The notes below the pieces were generated by a model. That model made no database searches and was not told the DNA's origin. It saw nothing but the letters and a program-made list of their open reading frames with translations. This document shows, piece after piece, positions 53,743-61,511 of a DNA stretch of 64,000 nucleotides. The stretch's first letter is position 1. Every line of letters begins with the position of its first letter. The stretch is from assembly GCF_024746835.1 (NCBI RefSeq), contig NZ_CP080531.1, positions 1,488,001-1,552,000 of the forward strand, read 5' to 3'. A program made the position numbers and the translations under genes. This stretch comes from Mesorhizobium sp. AR02. Its GTDB lineage: Bacteria > Pseudomonadota > Alphaproteobacteria > Rhizobiales > Rhizobiaceae.

Positions 53743-55421
53743 CCCGACGCGTCCGTCTGAAAGCGATCAGTTGTTGCAAGGGCCGTCAATGTGCGGGGAA
53801 ATGAGCGCTTACCAAGTTCCCGCAAGAATGCATTGTGCTTCGCTGTCGCTTCGCGAATCCGCTTCTCGACAGCGACCAACTCTTCATGAGTAGCCAGCAG
53901 ATCAATATCGAGCTCCTGCTCGGTCGTGCTGATGTATCGGGAGATATTGAGGTTGTAGCCTTCCTCGGCGATCCGCTCCATGCTGACGCGCTTGGAGTAG
54001 CGGTCCTCTTCCTTCCGGAACTGGTACGTTTCGACGATCTTATTGATGTGCTTCTCTGCAAGTTGGTTCTGACGCTTCCCCTTGTCAAAATGCTCAAGTC
54101 CGGCTGCGTTGATGAAGAGCACGTCGTCGGGCTTCTTGCACTTCTTGAGCACAAGGATGCAGACCGGGATGCCAGTCGAATAAAACAGGTTCGCGGGCAA
54201 GCCGATGACGGTGTCGATATGGCCATCCTTCAGCAGCTTCGTGCGGATTCGCTCTTCTGCCCCACCTCTGAATAGCACTCCGTGAGGAAGGATGATGGCC
54301 ATCACGCCCTCATCCTTCAGATAGTGGAAGCCGTGCAAGAGGAAAGAGAAGTCGGCCGCCGACTTGGGCGCGAGCCCATAATTCTTGAATCGCACATCGT
54401 CGCCCATCGCGTCGGTGGGCTCCCACCGCAAGCTGAAGGGCGGATTTGCCACGATGGCATCGAACGCGGGCTTCTTCGCGGGGTTCATCTCCCGCAGCAT
54501 GTCCCAGTCATTGGCTAGGGTGTCGCCGTGAAATATCTCGAACTCGGTGTCCTTCACCCCATGCAGCAGCATGTTCATGCGGGCCAGATTGTAGGTCGTG
54601 ATGTTGCTCTCTTGCCCGTAAATCTTGCCGATGCCATGGGGCCCCATGCGCTTCCGAACGTTGAGCAACAGCGACCCAGATCCGCAGGCAAAGTCCAGAA
54701 CGCTGGCGAGCCGGTCCTTCTTGCCCGTCGCCGGTTCATGGCTGTCCAAGGTCACGATCGACGACAGAATGTCCGAAATCTGCTGCGGGGTGTAGAACTC
54801 GCCGGCCTTCTTGCCGGAACCGGCGGCAAACTGGCCGATGAGATATTCATAGGCATCGCCTAGGTTATCGACTTCGGAGGAGAATTTCGCCAGCCCCCTC
54901 GCAATCTCGGCGATGATGGCACAGAGCTTCTTGTTCTTCTCGGTTTGGGTCTTGCCCAGCTTTTCCGAGTAAAGGTTGATTTCCGAGAACAAGCCGCTGA
55001 AAGTGCTCTGGAAGGACTCGTTTTCGATGTACTTGAAGCCTTCGTACAGCGTCAGCAGCAGTTCATCGCTCTGAGTGCGGGCCAGATTGGCGATATTGTT
55101 CCACAGATAGGGCGGCTGGATCACGTAATGCACCTTGCGGCGCATCTGCTTTTCGAACTCCGTCACGTCGTTCGGATTCTCCTCGTACCATGCCTGCAAG
55201 GGGGTGCTGGCACCAGAGCGCTTCAGCACGTCGTCCGGCAGATCGGGGTAGTCCGATCCCAGTTCCCTCTTCGCGGCCGCCTCGTAGTTATAGGAGAGGT
55301 AGCGGAGGAAGAGAAAGGACAGCATGTAGTCGCGAAAATCGTCCGCATTCATAGCGCCGCGCAACTGGTCGGCGATGTTCCAGAGCGTCTTGCCCAGTTG
55401 CTTTTGGAGTTGGTCGTTCAT
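53673..55421 (-). CDS. hsdM: Type I R-M DNA methyltransferase, C-terminus altered by IS66
   Basis: 582 residues as it stands. Adenine-N6 methyltransferase subunit of a type I system: N-terminal HsdM domain (QLRGAMNADDFRDYMLSFLF), SAM-binding motif LDFACGSGSLLLNVRK and catalytic NPPF (AIVANPPFSLRW). The native protein should end shortly after HNAFLRELG. From 53812 leftwards the frame runs into IS66 and gains about 46 foreign residues (KRSFPRTLTALATTDRF onward) in place of about ten. The methylation core is untouched, so the subunit may still fold. The start overlaps the stop of the PrrC-like gene (ATGA). Confidence 0.95.
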   Translation of the reverse strand: MNDQLQKQLGKTLWNIADQLRGAMNADDFRDYMLSFLFLRYLSYNYEAAAKRELGSDYPDLPDDVLKRSGASTPLQAWYEENPNDVTEFEKQMRRKVHYVIQPPYLWNNIANLARTQSDELLLTLYEGFKYIENESFQSTFSGLFSEINLYSEKLGKTQTEKNKKLCAIIAEIARGLAKFSSEVDNLGDAYEYLIGQFAAGSGKKAGEFYTPQQISDILSSIVTLDSHEPATGKKDRLASVLDFACGSGSLLLNVRKRMGPHGIGKIYGQESNITTYNLARMNMLLHGVKDTEFEIFHGDTLANDWDMLREMNPAKKPAFDAIVANPPFSLRWEPTDAMGDDVRFKNYGLAPKSAADFSFLLHGFHYLKDEGVMAIILPHGVLFRGGAEERIRTKLLKDGHIDTVIGLPANLFYSTGIPVCILVLKKCKKPDDVLFINAAGLEHFDKGKRQNQLAEKHINKIVETYQFRKEEDRYSKRVSMERIAEEGYNLNISRYISTTEQELDIDLLATHEELVAVEKRIREATAKHNAFLRELGKRSFPRTLTALATTDRFQTDASGQAAAALRKLKGRRSSIATFSGR

Positions 55422-56647
55422 TGTGCGGGTACTTCCTGGGGAGTGGGCGCTGGGACTCTTGCCGCAGGCGGGGCGGGTACAACATCAGGCAGGGCGAAAT
55501 CAAATCGTGTGATGAATTGCCTTAGGATGCGGCGGAAAAGTTCCTTGTTGTCCTCGCCCATTTCTGTCGGCTCATGGATGGCATAGGCGCCGTGGCTCAG
55601 CAGATTAAGAGCCCGGTTGAAGAGCACCCTGTCTTCCTCGTTGTCTAGCGACTTCAGGCAGAAGGCCATGCTCGAATGCCCGAAGAAGGAAGCCGTCTTC
55701 TCCATGATGCTGCGCAGGGCGTTGAAGTGAAAGGTGTAGAGCTTTCCCTTGATCGGATCGGCGGCGCGCTGCAGTTCGGCGAGCGTCGCGACATGGTGGA
55801 AAAAGGGCGTATCCGTTGTCGCTTGAAGCGTGTAGGTGCTGTCGCCGCTTGGGCGGTGCAGGAAATAGCGTCTGTGCTCAATTGTCGGCGAGTCATCGAC
55901 CTTCCGGCCAAATTCGTTGCACATGACGTTGAAGAACAGCGCGTGGTGGGAAGAGAAAATCACCTTGATCGGGGCGGGCGCACCGGTGCCGTCCTTCCGC
56001 GTGGCCGCCCGACGGAGGAGCTTGGCCAGGTCGCAGGCGACGGAGATTGCGTTGTTGTCATCCAGTGACGAGATGGGGTCATCTATGTAGAGGTATTTCT
56101 TCCCCTGATAGGATTCATGCCCATCAAGCATCCGTTCGCAGATAGCCATGAAGACGCACCAGATGAAGATGTTCTGCTCACCCCGTGAAACCTTGATGTT
56201 GGTCTGATCGCCCTTTCGGAAGCTCACGAAATCCGGCTTGAAGAGCTTCTCCTCGCCCTGCTCAACCTCCTTGTAGGTGAAGTCGAAATCGAAGTCGGCG
56301 TATCGGGACAGATACTGGGCAATCGTCTCGTCCAGCGCGAGCTCGGTCATCGCATTGAAGAAAGAAGACTTCTCGTTCAGCTGAAGACGGCGAACGCTGT
56401 CACCTTCCAGGTCGTTCTCCCAGACGAACAGATCTTCGGTGAAGGCGTTGAAATAGATGGTGTCGGGCGTCCCGGTCGGGTTCTTCTTGTTCTTGCGCTT
56501 CCCCGCATTCTTGAACTCCATCGACAAACGTGTCTTGCCGGTGCGGTTGTAGGCGTAAATCATGACCAGCGACACTGGCTTCGTTGGATTGTTCAAATCG
56601 TCACGAAGTCTGGCCACCAGAGTCTTCAGGGTTTTATAAGCAGTCAT
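55418..56647 (-). CDS. PrrC-like anticodon nuclease in type I R-M operon
   Basis: 409 residues, close to the 396 of E. coli PrrC. N-terminal ABC-type NTPase with a variant Walker A (YNRTGKTRLS, 33-42), signature VSRGEQ (153-158), Walker B and D-loop YLYIDDPISSLD (185-196) and switch His in FSSHH. The C-terminal half has R312-x3-E316 (LRSIME) and H352 (NLLSHG), the order and spacing of the Arg-Glu-His anticodon-nuclease triad of PrrC (R320, E324, H356 in E. coli). Location between hsdS and hsdM with ATGA overlaps on both sides fits the PrrC arrangement, in which the R-M complex keeps the toxin latent until phage interference. Assignment by motif; activity untested. Confidence 0.8.
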   Translation of the reverse strand: MTAYKTLKTLVARLRDDLNNPTKPVSLVMIYAYNRTGKTRLSMEFKNAGKRKNKKNPTGTPDTIYFNAFTEDLFVWENDLEGDSVRRLQLNEKSSFFNAMTELALDETIAQYLSRYADFDFDFTYKEVEQGEEKLFKPDFVSFRKGDQTNIKVSRGEQNIFIWCVFMAICERMLDGHESYQGKKYLYIDDPISSLDDNNAISVACDLAKLLRRAATRKDGTGAPAPIKVIFSSHHALFFNVMCNEFGRKVDDSPTIEHRRYFLHRPSGDSTYTLQATTDTPFFHHVATLAELQRAADPIKGKLYTFHFNALRSIMEKTASFFGHSSMAFCLKSLDNEEDRVLFNRALNLLSHGAYAIHEPTEMGEDNKELFRRILRQFITRFDFALPDVVPAPPAARVPAPTPQEVPAQ

Positions 56648-57417
56648 GCGTCAGCCTCCGCGACCGACGGGAAAAGCTGCTGCATTAGCCCCTTCTTGTG
56701 GGTCTTGAGGGCTCCGAGCTTTTGGCTCTCGGTGGCGATTAGGTCGTCTAGGGAGGTGAGGCAGTCTGCGATACGCTGTTGCTCGGCATAGTCATTGGGG
56801 AATGAAAACTGAAGCCCCTTAATCAGCCCCTGGCTCAAGTTCTCTTGACCGCCACTATTACTCAAACCACGCAATTCTTCATAGCGGCTGCCCAAGTTCA
56901 GGAAGACGAAATTCGGATCGATACCTTTTCGCGGTAAGATAGCGGCACAAGCCTGATTAGTGGCCGCCTTGACTCCTAACATTGCAACTTGGCCGCGCGT
57001 CTTTCCTTGACCATACATAGCCATCAATATTGTTTGTTTAGAGAAAACTTTCGCAGAGGAGTTCCTTAGCCCGTCATCGGAGATGTACTCCTCAGCCTCA
57101 GTGATGATGTTGAAGTTTACTAGGGACGTAGTAATCCAAGGGATAGACCCATTCCAATACTCTTTATTTGTACGGTCCGGAGTGCCGCCTGAGGAGGTAT
57201 CGAATAGGTTTCCCAGAGCATCAAAACTCCATTCCCTCGCGCCCCGGAACTCGGGGAAGCGGAGACGGGGCTGTGTTTCGCCTTTCAGGGGGAAAATCTG
57301 CCGCATCAGCCCCTTCTTGTGGGCCTTCAGCGACTCCACTTTCCACCCCTGCACCTCAATCAGCGCGTCCGCAGAGGCCAGACAGTCTGCGATCTTCTGT
57401 TGTTCTAACAAGGAGGA
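56644..57417 (-). pseudogene. hsdS: hsdS, C-terminal part (cut by IS1595 element)
   Basis: About 255 residues of a type I specificity subunit: the central conserved region SSLLEQQKIADCLASADALI with KAHKKGLMRQIFPL, then the second target-recognition domain (RFPEFRGAREWSFDALGNLF onward) and the second conserved repeat (EQQRIADCLTSLDDLI, KTHKKGLMQQLFPS). The 5' side ends at the transposon border 57418; the open frame beyond (to 58296) is antisense to the transposase. It overlaps the PrrC-like start. Half-size HsdS proteins sometimes dimerise and work, so residual function cannot be excluded. Confidence 0.92.
57410..57417. repeat. 8-bp target duplication, left copy
   Basis: AAGGAGGA directly before the left inverted repeat, matched exactly by 60955-60962 after the right repeat. 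Eight bases is the usual IS1595-family target duplication. Read on the plus strand it also forms a strong ribosome site seven bases before ATG 57425. Confidence 0.95.
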
Positions 57418-57424
57418 GGCGATT

Positions 57425-57472
57425 ATGTACTTTACAAACACGGCGAAGTTTGATACCTTGAATCCACAATAG
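57425..57472 (+). CDS. Possible 15-residue leader peptide
   Basis: ATG 57425 lies inside the left inverted repeat and reads MYFTNTAKFDTLNPQ, ending 11 bases before the transposase ATG. Its ribosome site is the AAGGAGGA supplied by the target duplication. It could raise transposase translation by coupling. Whether it is translated is unknown. Confidence 0.35.
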   Translation: MYFTNTAKFDTLNPQ

Positions 57473-57483
57473 GATTCCGGGTT

Positions 57484-58437
57484 ATGAGCGTCCTTTCCGA
57501 ACCACATTTCCACAACGAAGAAGCTGCTTTCGAGCGGCTGGAGGCGATTGTTTGGCCGGAAGGTCCGGTTTGCCCCAAGTGCGGAAACTGCGAGCAGACG
57601 CGCATTACCCGTGTCACTGGCGCAACCGCTCGCACCGGCCTTCGTCGCTGCTTGGAGTGCAAGAAGCAATTCACGGTCAAGGTTGGAACGGTGTTCGAGT
57701 CCAGCCATGTGCCGCTGCATAAGTGGTGGCAGGCTGCGCACCTGCTCGCGTCCAGCAAGAAGGGTATCAGCGCCCATCAATTGCACCGGACTTTGCAGGT
57801 CCAGTACAAGACGGCATGGTTCATGTTCCATCGCTTGCGCGAGGCTATGCGCGACGGCGTGCTGTCCCCAATGGGTGGTGAAGGCAAGACCGTCGAAGTT
57901 GACGAAACCTACATTGGGCGCCTGAAGGGTCAGCCCGTCCGCACTGGCGGTGGCAGTCACAAGAACACCGTTCTGACTCTGGTAGAGCGCGGCGGCACCG
58001 CTCGTTCCTTCCATGTGGACAGCGCGACCGTTGCCCGGGTCATCCCGATTGTTCGGGTCAACATCGACAAGCAAACGGGATTGATGACCGACGAAGCAAA
58101 TCATTTCACCCGTGTTGGGCGTGAGTTTGCGTCCCATAAAGTGGTGAAGCACGTTGATCGGGAATACGTTCGCAACGAAACCAATGCCGCTGGCGAAAAC
58201 ATCAAGGTCACGACCAACACCGTTGAAGGCTTCTACAGCATCTTCAAGCGCGGCATGAAGGGCATCTATCAGCATTGCGGTGAGCAGCACTTGCACCGCT
58301 ATCTGGCAGAGTTCGATTTCCGCTACAGCAACCGCATCGCGCTTGGCGTTGATGACAATAACAGGACGATGAAGGCCATGGCTGGCATCGTTGGAAAGCG
58401 TCTGAAATACCGGGACTCGTCGGCAGGCGTCTCGTGA
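57484..58437 (+). CDS. IS1595-family transposase
   Basis: 317 residues. N-terminal zinc ribbon (CPKCGNCEQTRITR, RRCLECKKQF), an HTH region (KKGISAHQLHRTLQVQYKTA) and the ISXO2-like DDE core: VEVDETYIGR (first Asp), LMTDEANHFTRVG (second Asp) and NTVEGFYSIFKRGMKGIYQH (third acidic residue). It appears intact. Its stop overlaps the GTG of the next gene (GTGA), tying cargo translation to the transposase. Confidence 0.95.
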   Translation: MSVLSEPHFHNEEAAFERLEAIVWPEGPVCPKCGNCEQTRITRVTGATARTGLRRCLECKKQFTVKVGTVFESSHVPLHKWWQAAHLLASSKKGISAHQLHRTLQVQYKTAWFMFHRLREAMRDGVLSPMGGEGKTVEVDETYIGRLKGQPVRTGGGSHKNTVLTLVERGGTARSFHVDSATVARVIPIVRVNIDKQTGLMTDEANHFTRVGREFASHKVVKHVDREYVRNETNAAGENIKVTTNTVEGFYSIFKRGMKGIYQHCGEQHLHRYLAEFDFRYSNRIALGVDDNNRTMKAMAGIVGKRLKYRDSSAGVS

Positions 58438-59132
58438 CGTTCGATCCTCGCAAACCCGACCTGCTAGGCGGCGGCATATTCACGGTTCCTGAAACCGCAG
58501 AATTAGTCGAGGCGCCGCAAGCGGACGTGCGGATTTGGGTGAACGGCAAGAAGGGGCGCCAGCAGCCAGTCATCGAAAACCAGCTTGGGCTGGTGAATGG
58601 CAAGGTTGCAGTCAATTTCACCAATTTGATGGAACTTCGCTTTGTCGCGAAGTTTGCCAACGGTGGAGTTCGCCTGAATGAAATCCGTTCCATCTTGCAA
58701 GAGGTAAAGGTCACTCTTGCTCATCCGCATCCGTTCGCGAACAACATTGTGTTTCATACCGATGGTAGGAAAATCGTAGCGGCCATAACCCGAAGGCACG
58801 GTATCGAACTCATTTATGAGGATCTGAAAACCAAGAACTTCGAGATGCCGATTATCGTTATGCCGTCCCTAAAAGAGGACGTTGTATTCGATCCTGCGGG
58901 CAACATGGTCGCTTGGTACCCTCGAAAGGAAATCGCACCGAACGTCATCGTTCATCCTCGCTTCTCTTTTGGCCGGCCAATTCTTCAGGAAAGCCATATA
59001 CCGACAGAGAGACTTGCCCATGCCGTCAAGGTAGAGGGAAGCGTAAGCGTGGTGGCGGATCAGTTCGAAGTGCCCGAAAAGCAAGTTAGCGAGGCCGTGC
59101 GCTTCGAAGCTGACTTGCGGCAGGCGGCTTGA
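58434..59132 (+). CDS. DUF433-type antitoxin (transposon cargo)
   Basis: 232 residues, GTG start overlapping the transposase stop. The C-terminal 60 residues fit DUF433 (HPRFSFGRPILQESHIPTER, then VADQFEVPEKQVSEAVRFEA), an antitoxin fold found next to PIN-like toxins (VapBC45 type). The N-terminal part includes FTVPETAELVEAPQADVRIW, a MerR-like HTH. It ends TTGA-overlapped with the toxin, as in a coupled toxin-antitoxin pair. Neutralisation and autoregulation are family inferences. Confidence 0.85.
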   Translation: MTFDPRKPDLLGGGIFTVPETAELVEAPQADVRIWVNGKKGRQQPVIENQLGLVNGKVAVNFTNLMELRFVAKFANGGVRLNEIRSILQEVKVTLAHPHPFANNIVFHTDGRKIVAAITRRHGIELIYEDLKTKNFEMPIIVMPSLKEDVVFDPAGNMVAWYPRKEIAPNVIVHPRFSFGRPILQESHIPTERLAHAVKVEGSVSVVADQFEVPEKQVSEAVRFEADLRQAA

Positions 59133-59719
59133 AGGTCGCCTTTGATGAAAATATGCCAGCCGCCATGGTGCGGGTCTTCACGCTTTTCCACAAAGAACGC
59201 AGCCTGAAACACCTAGTGCAAGGCGTGGAAATCAAGAGCGTAAAGGACTACACGCCAAAGCCTGAAGACCCAGATTATCGGCGCAAGAGCGACGTCCCTT
59301 GGATTAGGCGATACGCGGCGGCAGGTGGGCGCATTATCATATCGGGTGACGTCAAGATGTCCTCCGTCCCCCACGAGCGTCTGGCGCTCGTGGACGAAGG
59401 AATGGTTGTCGTTTTCTTCGCGCCCAAGTGGGATAATTGGCAACTGTGTCGGAAGGCAGCTTTGTTGCTGCATTGGTGGCCGACGATCCTGGCACATGTT
59501 CGGACGGCAGGCCCCGGTTTCTTTGTGGTTCCGACCACATGGCCCGAAGAGGGCAAGGGCGAGCTACGTGAGATTTCGACAGACGACGCGAAGCTGATTA
59601 AGATGCAGCAGCAAATCGCTGAGACAGCGCCAAAGAGAGAAGCGCGCAAACTGAAGCGAGAAGCCGCCGCTGCGGGCCAAATAGGTATGTTTGATGAAAG
59701 CCAAGATGAAGCAAGCTGA
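59129..59719 (+). CDS. PIN-like (VapC45/DUF5615-type) toxin (transposon cargo)
   Basis: 196 residues from TTG 59129. PIN-like acidic residues: VAFDENMPAAMV (first Asp), SDVPWIRRYAAAGG (second) and RIIISGDVKM (third). The family comprises Mg-dependent ribonucleases. The basic C-terminal 50 residues (APKREARKLKREAAAAGQIG) may bind RNA. It follows a DUF433 antitoxin, the usual partner. Carriage on an IS1595 element would make loss of the element costly. Confidence 0.82.
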   Translation: MKVAFDENMPAAMVRVFTLFHKERSLKHLVQGVEIKSVKDYTPKPEDPDYRRKSDVPWIRRYAAAGGRIIISGDVKMSSVPHERLALVDEGMVVVFFAPKWDNWQLCRKAALLLHWWPTILAHVRTAGPGFFVVPTTWPEEGKGELREISTDDAKLIKMQQQIAETAPKREARKLKREAAAAGQIGMFDESQDEAS

Positions 59720-59879
59720 CCAATCCGCAGAGTTCATCCGTGTTGCACGCGAGATAGGCGCGGACGAAGACAAGTCCGCTGCCGACGCACTCTTGGGCAA
59801 GCTCGCGCACATGCCGCCTGCTCCGAAACCAAAGTCGAAGACGAAAGGCAAAGCGAAGGCCAAGAGGCCCGCCAAGTGA
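59694..59879 (+). CDS. Small basic protein after toxin
   Basis: 61 residues from ATG 59694, overlapping the toxin 3' end. N-terminal helix (SAEFIRVAREIGADEDKSAA) and a Lys/Ala/Pro tail (PKSKTKGKAKAKRPAK). Similar short proteins often follow other PIN-like genes; function unknown. Confidence 0.6.
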   Translation: MKAKMKQADQSAEFIRVAREIGADEDKSAADALLGKLAHMPPAPKPKSKTKGKAKAKRPAK

Positions 59880-59887
59880 GCGTCCGT

Positions 59888-60544
59888 CTATCTCCCGCGA
59901 GGAAAGTCTTTCCGTTCCGCGATCAGCTTGCGCCTACGTTCTTTGTTGACTTGGTGCCGGCGCTTAGATGGGCCTTTAACCGTCACCGGCTTTTTGTCGG
60001 CTTTTGCCTTGGCTGGTGCCTCGCCTTTGGGCTCAATACGATTGCTGCGCTCTACCTCTTTTGAAGTCTTTTCAGCCGCCTCCGCTTGCCGGGTGAGAAC
60101 TTCAAGTGCGGCTTTGTAGAATTGGGCAGAGGCCTTGCTGTCCTCTCGCTGGATGTACAATGCGATAAGAGGGACTAAGAAGGCGAGGGCTGACAATCCC
60201 AAGCGGAGGAACCGGCTCATAAGCTGACCCAGCGCCGGATCAATTTGAGCCGCCCTATGAACCGCTTCTTGAGGGGTTATTTCTTCTGCTTGCGCTTGTC
60301 TGGCGATGTCTTGAAGTTGTTCTAAGATTGCCCGGGTAAGCGGCGGTCCAGAAACCAAACTGACATCATCGGCATTTATGTTGAATTCACCGTCGGCGAG
60401 ACGAGCCGGCTTCCCGCACCTGGGATTCGGGCATGTGGTCACGTTCCCAATCATCGTAATGCGTGCGTTTCCACCGCCGCCAACAATATTGGACGCTGCG
60501 AAAATCGTACCGCATGATGGACAATAGCCCGGCATATTGGCCAT
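59888..60544 (-). CDS. Zinc-ribbon membrane protein (transposon cargo)
   Basis: 218 residues. N-terminal zinc ribbon (YCPSCGTIF and TTCPNPRCGKPARL), a helical segment, one transmembrane helix (LGLSALAFLVPLIALYI) near residue 125, then a basic cytoplasmic tail (KGPSKRRHQVNKERRRKLIA). Convergent with the toxin operon (9 bases apart). Role unknown; perhaps an immunity or exclusion factor of the element, which is speculation. Confidence 0.75.
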   Translation of the reverse strand: MANMPGYCPSCGTIFAASNIVGGGGNARITMIGNVTTCPNPRCGKPARLADGEFNINADDVSLVSGPPLTRAILEQLQDIARQAQAEEITPQEAVHRAAQIDPALGQLMSRFLRLGLSALAFLVPLIALYIQREDSKASAQFYKAALEVLTRQAEAAEKTSKEVERSNRIEPKGEAPAKAKADKKPVTVKGPSKRRHQVNKERRRKLIAERKDFPRGR

Positions 60545-60665
60545 CGCATAATTCCCCTAAGCCATAGGTCTCAATCGCCAATGAAAACAGTGTCTGAATG
60601 CGCGGGGCGTCCTGCTGCGTCGATGACGGTCAGTGAGTGCGCCGGCTATCGCCCCGTGACTGAAA

Positions 60666-60884
60666 CTATCGGCGAGTTGAAATCGCTACCAGAATTTTAC
60701 TTAGAAGGTCGTTCTGCAGCTTGGCATGGTGGGCAAGCGCTTCAATGTTGTGGTCGATGCCTGAAAGCGCTCTGGCGATATGGTCGAGCGCCTCGACCTT
60801 CTGAAACTCAGGGTCATCAGTCCCCATACCGGGCGCGAATGGCCTCACTGCTTTCTCTGGGCCGCCCCTTCGGATTGTAGCCAT
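60666..60884 (-). CDS. Small protein, transposon cargo, in frame with hsdS 5' part
   Basis: 72 residues from ATG 60884, with GGAG upstream. Soluble helical protein (FQKVEALDHIARALSGIDHN, then LAHHAKLQNDLLSKI). It lies 121 bases upstream of the zinc-ribbon gene and may share its transcript. The reading frame from hsdS runs through the inverted repeat into this gene without a stop, so a fusion of about 280 residues could be made. Confidence 0.65.
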   Translation of the reverse strand: MATIRRGGPEKAVRPFAPGMGTDDPEFQKVEALDHIARALSGIDHNIEALAHHAKLQNDLLSKILVAISTRR

Positions 60885-60931
60885 CGAATCGCTCCGGTTG
60901 CACCGTTGCATTTTGCTACCGGAGATAGGCA

Positions 60932-60954
60932 TGTTTGTAAAGTACATAATCGCC
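60932..60954. repeat. Right terminal inverted repeat of IS1595 element
   Basis: Exact 23-base inverse of 57418-57440, followed by the second AAGGAGGA at 60955-60962. Confidence 0.95.
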
Positions 60955-61511
60955 AAGGAGGACGCACCGCCTGGGATCGGTACCGGTAAGGCTAATAGGT
61001 CAAGATCGTTGATGCTCAGCGAACCATGAGCGCGAGCGCCAACTTCGATGAACTTCCGCAGCCATTGTCCATGCAGGTTACCGCGAAACAGGTGGTTCAA
61101 GTACTTCGGCGACAGAGACTCGCCTTTGATACGAAAGCATGTGAAAATACTATTCGGGACAGCGGCGAGCTCTTCTCCAGTGTAGAGAGCAATAAATCCC
61201 TCAGGGTATTCTTTGGTGGCGCTCTTGTTGTAGGCAAATTCATCCTTCTGCAGCAGCAGGTAGTTCTTGTAGGACTCTCCGGCGATTATCCGCCCGAATT
61301 TTTCTATCTGACTCACAAGGCCAACGCCAGAAGTGACGGTCATTGGGATACAGTTATTATCCCCGACTTTCTTCTTGCTGATTGAAGCCGCCGAGCCGAG
61401 GGAGATAGTTTTCCATGCCCCAGCCTCCTGAAACTCTGGAAAGCGCCGCTCGGGCGTCAAGTTCTGGTTTTCGCCTCTCATAGCGGCTTCAGGCGTCGAC
61501 TTACTGTTCAT
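60955..61511 (-). pseudogene. hsdS: hsdS, N-terminal part (cut by IS1595 element)
   Basis: About 185 residues from ATG 61511, overlapping the hsdR stop by 11 bases. It has the N-terminal leader (LTPERRFPEFQEAGAWKTI), the first target-recognition domain and the end VPIPGGASS, which would join directly to SLLEQQKIADC of the C-terminal part. With one target copy removed, the two parts form a normal HsdS of about 440 residues. The frame continues into the transposon. Confidence 0.92.

Larger units (their letters stand above)
51227..53812 (+). mobile_element. IS66-family insertion sequence
   Basis: 2586 bases with inverted repeats of 22 bases (51227-51248 and 53791-53812; GTAAGCGC...TTTCCCCGCAC), containing the three-gene IS66 set. 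The flanks carry CAAGTTCT (51219-51226) and CAAGTTCC (53813-53820), a 7-of-8 match to the 8-base target duplication expected of IS66. It is inserted in the last codons of hsdM. Confidence 0.95.
57418..60954. mobile_element. IS1595-family transposon with toxin-antitoxin and other cargo
   Basis: 3537 bases bounded by perfect 23-base inverted repeats (57418-57440 and 60932-60954, outer end GGCGATTATGTAC) and an exact 8-base target duplication AAGGAGGA. It carries the transposase, a DUF433 protein, a PIN-like protein, a small basic protein, a zinc-ribbon membrane protein and a 72-residue protein. Passenger genes are known in some IS1595 subgroups. It interrupts hsdS in frame between the two halves. 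Confidence 0.95.

Noticed and set aside
57418..58296. 5' part of the 550-codon frame that ends in hsdS
   Set aside because: It is antisense to the IS1595 transposase; only the sequence left of 57418 is hsdS.
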